Assembly: GCA_946494015.1 (NCBI GenBank)
Contig: CAMMBL010000005.1
Span: forward strand, 1-33,955
Direction: 5' to 3'
Length of the DNA: 33,955 nucleotides
Source of the DNA: an uncultured Mycoplasmatota bacterium
GTDB taxonomy: Bacteria; Bacillota_I; Bacilli_A; RF39; UBA660
The position numbers were made by a program, and so were the translations under genes. Numbering within the stretch: position 1 is the first letter of the stretch; each line of letters opens with the position of its first letter. This document shows, piece after piece, positions 27,109-33,955 of this stretch. The notes beneath the pieces were generated by a model that searched no databases, had not been told where the DNA came from, and worked only from the letters and a program-made list of their open reading frames with translations.

Positions 27109-28102
27109 GAAAGTAATTGCCTTTAGGAAAAGTAATAGTAACTTTAGTATATTTTAAATAAACAGACTCTATTTTAATATCAATACCAAGTTTATCACAT
27201 AATTTCTTAGTAAGATAAAGTCCTATACCACTAGCATTCTTCTTATTTCTATTACTACCTGTAAAACCTTTTTCAAATACTTTAGATAAATCAGCTTCTT
27301 TTATTCCTACGCCATTATCATAAATTTCTAATTTAATATTATTATTATCGCTAATACCTTTAATTCTAACAAGTCTATCTTTTTTATTTTGATATTTTAA
27401 TGAATTATTAATTATTTGTCCTATAATAAAATTTAACCATTTAATATCAGTATAAACTACTAAATTATCCAAATTACTAACTTCTACTTTAAATGAATAA
27501 TTTAATAAATAATTCTTATATTCTAATAAAACAGGGTGAACAAGATCAGCTAGGGTTACTTCTTTAATAAAATAATCTTTTTCAACTACATCACTCTTAG
27601 CATAAAAAAGCATTTTATCAACAAGTCTACTAATTTTTAAAACTTCTTCTTTTATCTTTTTATCATTATTATTATCAGCATAAAGAGATAAAGCGGCAAT
27701 TGGTGTTTTAATTTCATGAATAAAACTATCTAAAAAATCAAGATATTCATCTTTAGAATTTAAAACTTCGCTAAGTTTATCATTTAAAGACTTACAAGCC
27801 TTATCTAAAGCATAATAATAAGCCTTATTTTCTAAATCCTTAGGTTTATCTATTACTTCTTTAATTAAATATTTCTCATCTAATGAATCTACTAAAGTAA
27901 TAATTTTTTTGTATCTTTTCTTTATAAAAAAATAACTAACTGCTAAATAAATAAAAATAAATATAATAATAAGTATTACAAGTAAGATAATTACTCCTAA
28001 ATCTGTACCTATTAATAATAGATATATACCAAGAAACAATATAAATAATAAACTAGCTATTATAAAAAATATCTTTTCTTCTAAATATTCTAAAAATATC
28101 AT
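27098..28102 (-). CDS. BceS-type histidine kinase (second module)
   Basis: Two TMs, FIHEIKTPIAALSLY H-box, ASGIGLYLTKKLCDKLGIDIKI. Confidence 0.94.
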   Translation of the reverse strand: MIFLEYLEEKIFFIIASLLFILFLGIYLLLIGTDLGVIILLVILIIIFIFIYLAVSYFFIKKRYKKIITLVDSLDEKYLIKEVIDKPKDLENKAYYYALDKACKSLNDKLSEVLNSKDEYLDFLDSFIHEIKTPIAALSLYADNNNDKKIKEEVLKISRLVDKMLFYAKSDVVEKDYFIKEVTLADLVHPVLLEYKNYLLNYSFKVEVSNLDNLVVYTDIKWLNFIIGQIINNSLKYQNKKDRLVRIKGISDNNNIKLEIYDNGVGIKEADLSKVFEKGFTGSNRNKKNASGIGLYLTKKLCDKLGIDIKIESVYLKYTKVTITFPKGNYFLTK

Positions 28103-28767
28103 AACTTATAACCAACACCTCTTATTGTCTTAATAAAATTACCAAGTCCTATATCTCTTAATTTATTTCTTAATCTATTAATATTAACTATTAAAATATT
28201 CTCATCTAAATAAAATTTATCATTCCATAAATACTCTATTAATGTATCTTTACTTAAAGTATTAGGATAATTTAAAAATAGATAATACATAAGTAAAAAT
28301 TCATTTCTCGTTAATTCTATTTCTTTATCATTATATTTAATTTTAGATAAATGTAAATCTAAAACTACCCCATTAACTACTAAGTCTTTATGATTTTTAG
28401 GATTAACTTCATCTAAACATTTTCTAATTTTTAAAAGTAATAATTCTTTATTATACGGTTTAGTAATAAAATCATAACCACCGCTTTTTAAACTTTTTAA
28501 TTCATCTTCAATTTTATTTCTACTAGTTACAAAAATAACAGGTTTAGTTGTAACCTTTTTTATATTATTAATTACTTCATATCCATCAGTATTAGGTAAA
28601 TTAATATCTAGTAAAATTAAATCTGGCTTAACATCTTTAATAACTTGTTTTATATTAAGAAAATCTATTGTACTACTAACTCTATAATTATTATTAGTTA
28701 AAAGAATAGAAAGTTCTTCTCTAATAACTTCATCGTCTTCTACTATTAATATTAAATCATTCAACAT
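28099..28767 (-). CDS. BceR-type OmpR-family response regulator (second module)
   Basis: MLNDLILIVEDDEVIREELSILLTNNNYRV..., winged-helix C-terminus. Confidence 0.94.
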   Translation of the reverse strand: MLNDLILIVEDDEVIREELSILLTNNNYRVSSTIDFLNIKQVIKDVKPDLILLDINLPNTDGYEVINNIKKVTTKPVIFVTSRNKIEDELKSLKSGGYDFITKPYNKELLLLKIRKCLDEVNPKNHKDLVVNGVVLDLHLSKIKYNDKEIELTRNEFLLMYYLFLNYPNTLSKDTLIEYLWNDKFYLDENILIVNINRLRNKLRDIGLGNFIKTIRGVGYKL

Positions 28768-29131
28768 TTCTCATCTTCTTTAACTTTTTAAAAGAGATAA
28801 CATCTCCTTTATAATTGGTTTTTCTAATCGCTTCATGATCTACATAATAAATTCCTTCTTCATCAAAAAAAGGTATAGTATCTCTTAAAATTCCACAACC
28901 ATTACGAAAATCTCCTAAAGCATTAACTTCATTATACATCTTTTTTAAATCTTTTTCTGTATTGATATCATCAATGTCTACATAACCATTACCTACTTTA
29001 ATAAGTAAGGCATCTTTTTTATAAAGAACACTAACAGTAGAAGTACAAAAACTATTTTGTTTAATCTTCTTTGTTACTGTTTGTTTCATATTAATATTAC
29101 TAATATATAAAGATGTTATTTTAATATTCAT
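28757..29131 (-). CDS. Hypothetical 124-aa protein in the second Bce-like module
   Basis: Intact ORF, RBS GGGAGGAATATAT, 11-nt overlap with the response regulator start. Confidence 0.7.
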   Translation of the reverse strand: MNIKITSLYISNINMKQTVTKKIKQNSFCTSTVSVLYKKDALLIKVGNGYVDIDDINTEKDLKKMYNEVNALGDFRNGCGILRDTIPFFDEEGIYYVDHEAIRKTNYKGDVISFKKLKKMRNVE

Positions 29132-29152
29132 ATATATTCCTCCCTAATACAT

Positions 29153-29181
29153 ATTTTATAAGGGTAAAAACCTTAAGTCAA
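29153..29181 (-). promoter_or_regulatory. Internal promoter with inverted-repeat spacer
   Basis: Minus strand TTGACT (29176-29181), 17-nt spacer TAAGGTTTTTACCCTTA, TAAAAT (29153-29158). Confidence 0.5.
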
Positions 29182-29183
29182 TA

Positions 29184-29741
29184 TTAAAGTAAATAATAAA
29201 AGATACTATAAAAAAGCAAAGTAAGTGGCTTACCTAGTAATATATAAATTATAAATTCTTTCATTTTTATACTACTAACTCCTGCAATATAACAAAGTAA
29301 ATCATCTGGTGCTCCTGGTATTAAAATACCTAAGAAAAATATCTTTTTAAAAGTATTATTTCTAATATAACCAAGATATTTATCTACTAAAGCTTTATCA
29401 AATAATTTATAGATTATCTTCTCTCCATACTTCAAAGATAAAGAATAGGAAATAATACTTCCAATAGATAAGCCTAAATAATTATAAATAAAGCCAAGAA
29501 CTGGTCCAAAAGCAAGAACGCCAGCAAGGCAAGAGGCTCCTCCTGGTATAATGGGAAATACAACTTGAAATGCTTGTAAAAACAAAAAGAAGAAAGAAGC
29601 TCCACAGCCAAGAGAATTTATATAAGAAACAAGTATTTCCTTATCTTCTAATAGTCCTAACTTAACTGCATAAATTATAAAACAAACAAGAAAAATAGTA
29701 ATAAGAATTGTTACTATTTTAATAAAAAATTTACTATTCAT
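29184..29741 (-). CDS. VTT-domain (TVP38/TMEM64-like) membrane protein
   Basis: VVFPIIPGGASCLAGVLAFGPVLGFIYNYLGLSIGSIISYSLSLKYG...GILIPGAPDDLLCYIAGVSSIKMKEFI. Confidence 0.85.
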   Translation of the reverse strand: MNSKFFIKIVTILITIFLVCFIIYAVKLGLLEDKEILVSYINSLGCGASFFFLFLQAFQVVFPIIPGGASCLAGVLAFGPVLGFIYNYLGLSIGSIISYSLSLKYGEKIIYKLFDKALVDKYLGYIRNNTFKKIFFLGILIPGAPDDLLCYIAGVSSIKMKEFIIYILLGKPLTLLFYSIFYYLL

Positions 29742-29744
29742 AAT

Positions 29745-31736
29745 CTAATACTCCAAACATCTTTTAAATGAAAAATAGGCAATTAAATAATATATTAAAT
29801 AAATAATTAGGAATAATCCTGAACTTAGTAAAATAAATAACAGATAAGATAAATCATTAGGAAGAAAAGCAGCAAATATATGATTTAAACTAGTTGTAAT
29901 AGAAATATTAATAATAAATGGAAGAATTACTGGAAATAAGAAATAAATTAATAATTGTTTTCTAACTGTCTTTAAAATCTTTCTTTTTCCAAGTCCTAGT
30001 TTATTTAAAATATTATAATACTTCTTATAAGTAATTGCATCATTTATACTTTGAACAGCAATTATAGTACCAGTTACTACAGTAAAGATAAAGGCTAGAT
30101 AAAATAAAGTAAAGTCCATAATCGTCATAACAGATTTATTAGTAGCCATATAATATCCTTTTACAAAAACATTAGCACTAGCATAACAATAAGTAGTGCC
30201 AGTATCAGGATCAGTTTCACAAATATCTTCATCTAGGATATTAAGAAGTTCATTATTTAATTCTTCTTTTGTTTCTTCTTTGGTATCAACTACTAAAGTA
30301 TCTGATTCTCTTTTTAAACTATTAACAATATCATCAGGTACAACAATAACAAAACCATTACCATAAGACCAACTAGAAGTATAATAAGCATCAGTTATAC
30401 CTTTTAATTTTAAAGATTTATCTCCTACTTTAATAGTATTAATTTTATCTTTTATATCTATAATACCATCATAACTACTACTAGATGAATGAATATAATA
30501 TTCATCTTTATCTAAAGTTATAGGACTTCTTCCTTTAAGTTCTAATAGTTTATTATAATCACTTAATCTTAAATAAGTATCAGTACCTCTCCATCCTTTA
30601 TAATCATAAGATAAGTTATCATCAACATAATTTATATCATTAAAATATTCATGATAAGTAAATACTTCTTTTATTTCATAATCCTTCTTAATATGATTAA
30701 TATATTTATCAAAGTTTTCTTCATCATCAATAACTGTAACATCATAAGGGGCGGACATATCTAATTGAATATCAAATATTTTATTAAACATTAAAGAAAA
30801 TGTTAAAGATACAAGTGTAAGAGTTATTAATAAAGATAGTGTACCTAAAGATTTTTTCATAGTCTTAACTTTAGTATCAAATTGTCTTACAACAAAAAGA
30901 TTATCTTTATTATATTTAATTTTCTTATGCTTTAAAACAAAGGATAAAATAAATTCGGCAAAAGATGAGATAAATAAGTAAATACCTAATATCAACATAA
31001 TAATAGATAGTAGTACTAATAAAGTATCAGGCTCTATTCCTACACCTATAAATTCATTATTAAAAATAACTAATCCTCCTATAATAAGGATTAAAGAAAT
31101 TATAAAAGAAATAACAGATTTCTTTTTATTAATTTTACTTTTTTCATTAAAATTATCTAAGTATAATAAATCATGTATTTTTAAACGTTTAATTCGTCTT
31201 CTAGTTAAAAATAATACTACTAAATAAATTAAAAGAAAATATCCTAAAGATAAAAGTATAGGTACTAAATAATTACTAGGTAATTTAACAATATATGGAG
31301 CGTTAAATATATTTAAAATAATGCTAGATATAATAGTACTTAATAAAATTCCTCCAAAAAAGGATAGGACTAAAGAGATAAAACCTAGTATTAAATTTTC
31401 TAAAATAAACATTTTAGAGATATCTTTTTTACTTATTCCAAGTAATAAATATAAACCAAACTCTTTACTTCTTCTTTTAAAAATAAATTTAATCATATAG
31501 TTAATTAAAAATCCTAAAACAAAACAGACAATTAAACTAACAAAAATAACAGCAATCTTAAAATTTTTCATCATATCAGCAAGTTCTAAAATATCTTTAG
31601 AATTAGAAATAAGATTAAATGAAAACATAAGAGAAAAAGCTATTGTAATAGTAACTATATAAATTAAATAATCTTTTATACTTTTCTTAGCATTACCTAA
31701 AGCAAGTTTTTTAAGCATTTTAGACATCTCCTCCAA
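29745..31736 (-). CDS. BceB-type ABC transporter permease (second module)
   Basis: 663 aa, same architecture as 18188-20248; FKRRSKEFGLYLLLGISKKDISKMFILENLILG. Confidence 0.93.
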   Translation of the reverse strand: MEEMSKMLKKLALGNAKKSIKDYLIYIVTITIAFSLMFSFNLISNSKDILELADMMKNFKIAVIFVSLIVCFVLGFLINYMIKFIFKRRSKEFGLYLLLGISKKDISKMFILENLILGFISLVLSFFGGILLSTIISSIILNIFNAPYIVKLPSNYLVPILLSLGYFLLIYLVVLFLTRRRIKRLKIHDLLYLDNFNEKSKINKKKSVISFIISLILIIGGLVIFNNEFIGVGIEPDTLLVLLSIIMLILGIYLFISSFAEFILSFVLKHKKIKYNKDNLFVVRQFDTKVKTMKKSLGTLSLLITLTLVSLTFSLMFNKIFDIQLDMSAPYDVTVIDDEENFDKYINHIKKDYEIKEVFTYHEYFNDINYVDDNLSYDYKGWRGTDTYLRLSDYNKLLELKGRSPITLDKDEYYIHSSSSSYDGIIDIKDKINTIKVGDKSLKLKGITDAYYTSSWSYGNGFVIVVPDDIVNSLKRESDTLVVDTKEETKEELNNELLNILDEDICETDPDTGTTYCYASANVFVKGYYMATNKSVMTIMDFTLFYLAFIFTVVTGTIIAVQSINDAITYKKYYNILNKLGLGKRKILKTVRKQLLIYFLFPVILPFIINISITTSLNHIFAAFLPNDLSYLLFILLSSGLFLIIYLIYYLIAYFSFKRCLEY

Positions 31737-32469
31737 GTAAAGTTAAAACATTTATAATTTCATCATAAAATTCTTCTCTTTTCTTATTAGCTTTATTTAT
31801 TTCGTTAAATATTTTCCCATCTTTAATAAATAAAACTCTAGCAGCATAACTAGCTGAATATGCATCATGAGTAACCATTAAAATAGTTGAATTTAATTCT
31901 TCATTCATTTGTTTAAATGTTTCTAATAAAACTCTAGCATTACGAGAATCTAAGGCTCCAGTTGGTTCATCAGCAAGAATTAGTTTAGGATTATTAATTA
32001 AAGCTCTAGCACTAGCACATCTTTGTTTTTGTCCTCCACTTACTTCATAAGGATATTTATCTAAAATATCACTAATTCCTAATTTTTTACTAATATCTAA
32101 AACTAAATTATCAATCTTAGTTTTATCTTTTTTATTAATAATAAGTGATAAAGCAATATTTTCTTTAATAGTTAAAGTATCAAGTAAATTAAAGTCTTGA
32201 AAAACAAAGCCAAGATTATTTTTTCTAAAATCAGATAACTTTTCTTCATCTAAGGTTGTAATATCTTCACCACCAATAAAAATATGACCACTAGTAACAG
32301 TATCTATAGTTGAAATCATATTAAGTAATGTTGTCTTACCACTACCACTAGCCCCCATAATAGCGACAAATTCATTATCATTAACTATAAAAGATATATT
32401 ATTCAAAGCTTTAGTAATATTATTATTTCCATAATATTTCTTTAAATTATTTACTTTTAAAACTTCCAT
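31720..32469 (-). CDS. BceA-type ABC transporter ATPase (second module)
   Basis: Walker A GASGSGKTT, VSGGQKQR, LILADEPTGALD. Confidence 0.96.
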   Translation of the reverse strand: MEVLKVNNLKKYYGNNNITKALNNISFIVNDNEFVAIMGASGSGKTTLLNMISTIDTVTSGHIFIGGEDITTLDEEKLSDFRKNNLGFVFQDFNLLDTLTIKENIALSLIINKKDKTKIDNLVLDISKKLGISDILDKYPYEVSGGQKQRCASARALINNPKLILADEPTGALDSRNARVLLETFKQMNEELNSTILMVTHDAYSASYAARVLFIKDGKIFNEINKANKKREEFYDEIINVLTLLGGDV

Positions 32470-32499
32470 TATACTCTCCTTTCCCTATAACTATATCAC

Positions 32500-32528
32500 A
32501 AAAAAACTGTAACTTTTATTACAGTTTT
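32500..32528 (-). terminator. Terminator of the DUF6273-like gene
   Basis: Minus strand AAAACTGTAA-TAAAAG-TTACAGTTTT with T tract; perfect 10-bp arms. Confidence 0.85.
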
Positions 32529-32557
32529 GTCATCTTAATTAATGTTAGTTTTATAAA

Positions 32558-33955
32558 TTAGCTATCTAATGCTATTTGAAAAGGATTATTCTTAGTTCCA
32601 TCTCCCGAAGTTATTATTACTTCTTCTTTTAAATTTAAAGCTGGACGAATTCCTTTAATATCTGTACTATTACCTCCATTATATCCACTACCAAAAACAT
32701 CCAGAGTACGCACTGTAGAAAAATGAGGAGTTAAAGTCCAATAAGCTATATTATTCTCACTTCTATCAAATTGACCTGACATTAATTCTCCTAATCTAAG
32801 CAAACCAACTGTAGAAGATACTCTGCTTGTTGTTAAACTAGTACTAGTAGCATCACTATATTTAGCTAATCGATAACTTCTACCATCAGTTACACTACCC
32901 AAATACCACGTAGTACTACTTTTAATCAAACTTCTATAATCACTGCCAACATAATTTGTTAAATAACTTCCACTTAAAAATGTTCCTATCGTATTAGTAG
33001 TTGAATAAGTTGAATTACTTCCAAAAGCACTTTCTCTAAATGCACCGGAATCTTTTAATGGTTTAGCAATGGTTACTTTAGTAAATCCTTCTATTTCATG
33101 ACTTACTATTCTATATAAGTTATTTTCCCCATTACCAAAAGAAATATATTCTCCGCTATATCTTGTATTTAATTTTGTATCGTTTAAATCTGTATCATAA
33201 TCGCCAGTTAAACGATAAGGATCATTAATGGTTCCTGTGCCATTAGCTATTTCTATATCAGCTTTTAAATTTATGGATGGTCGTACACCATAGGCATAAC
33301 CTGAACTAAAATATGCTTTAACTCCAGAAGAACTTATAAAATTAATATCATAATCTTCAGCATATGGGGTAATAGTAAACCACTCAAGTCCATTATTTAA
33401 ATAACCATCAGTTCCTCCATTATTGCTAGACTTATATTCATAGATATTAAGCAAACCAACAGCATCTTCTACTATTGTTGTTCCATTTGGTTTTTGTATA
33501 CTTCCTAAATCAGTTGAAGAATCCATTGTTGCATCCCATTTTGCATCCATTACTATAAATTTTTCTGGTTCTCTTAAATTGCCTAAGAATCCATCGACAC
33601 TTTCATCATTTAACCATTCTTCCATATAACTTCCTTCAAAAGCTGTATTACTACCACTTGCATATGGTATTGCGCTTATATTCCATTGAGTTACTAATTT
33701 CGTTGTTTTCGCTTCATTATTTATAGATACCGCTCTCCATAACTTTCCACTATACCAAATATAATTATTTGGATCTGTTCCTGTTATAAATGTATCTGTC
33801 CCATCATCATAGGTACTCCCACTATCTCCTATATTATCTACTATTACATCTGATACATCTTCTCCCACAGGCTCTCCTTCTTTCCCATAAACATTAACTT
33901 TTATACTAAAGGTTAATCCTCCTCCATCTCCTTGCGGATTATATTCTTCTGTTAC
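32558..33955 (-). CDS. Secreted/surface protein with two DUF6273-like domains (partial; continues past window end)
   Basis: Repeated ends YAYGVRPSINLKADIEIANGTGTINDPYRL and IKGIRPALNLKEEVIITSGDGTKNNPFQI. Frame stays open from 33868 to 33955, so the ORF-track start is not the real start. Confidence 0.8.
   Translation of the reverse strand, partial: VTEEYNPQGDGGGLTFSIKVNVYGKEGEPVGEDVSDVIVDNIGDSGSTYDDGTDTFITGTDPNNYIWYSGKLWRAVSINNEAKTTKLVTQWNISAIPYASGSNTAFEGSYMEEWLNDESVDGFLGNLREPEKFIVMDAKWDATMDSSTDLGSIQKPNGTTIVEDAVGLLNIYEYKSSNNGGTDGYLNNGLEWFTITPYAEDYDINFISSSGVKAYFSSGYAYGVRPSINLKADIEIANGTGTINDPYRLTGDYDTDLNDTKLNTRYSGEYISFGNGENNLYRIVSHEIEGFTKVTIAKPLKDSGAFRESAFGSNSTYSTTNTIGTFLSGSYLTNYVGSDYRSLIKSSTTWYLGSVTDGRSYRLAKYSDATSTSLTTSRVSSTVGLLRLGELMSGQFDRSENNIAYWTLTPHFSTVRTLDVFGSGYNGGNSTDIKGIRPALNLKEEVIITSGDGTKNNPFQIALDS

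Noticed and set aside
32558-33955. Diversity-generating retroelement target
   Set aside because: Lectin-like variable-domain resemblance only; no RT, VR/TR pair or adenine-biased variation can be seen in the window.

Overview
AT-rich window from a low-GC Firmicutes/Bacilli-like (Mollicutes-related) chromosome. Nearly all genes are on the minus strand. Contents from left to right: (i) 5' part of asnS preceded by a frameshifted YbaK-like tRNA-editing ORF, under a T-box leader whose apparent specifier is AAC (Asn); (ii) an hrcA-grpE-dnaK-pepF-dnaJ heat-shock operon with a CIRCE element; (iii) a decayed TnpB (IS200/IS605) relic not in the ORF track; (iv) a pilin-like plus TasA/camelysin-like gene pair and tRNA-Arg(TCT); (v) a hybrid histidine kinase plus HPt-REC phosphorelay; (vi) an acyl-CoA-synthetase-like gene; (vii) a short RSH (RelA/SpoT) gene behind an unannotated 35-aa leader ORF and terminator; (viii) two BceRS-BceAB-like antimicrobial-peptide modules, one carrying a VTT (TVP38/TMEM64) membrane protein; (ix) a helD-greA pair with an attenuator-like leader, and uvsE; (x) a partial DUF6273-like repeated-domain surface protein. 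The most interesting signals are non-coding or small-ORF: the RSH leader ORF/terminator, the helD three-way-junction leader with an 8-codon ORF, a structured leader before a 38-aa ORF in the 22.8-23.2 kb gap, and a possible ~100-nt sRNA at 23.34-23.45 kb. All calls were made by eye without database searches.
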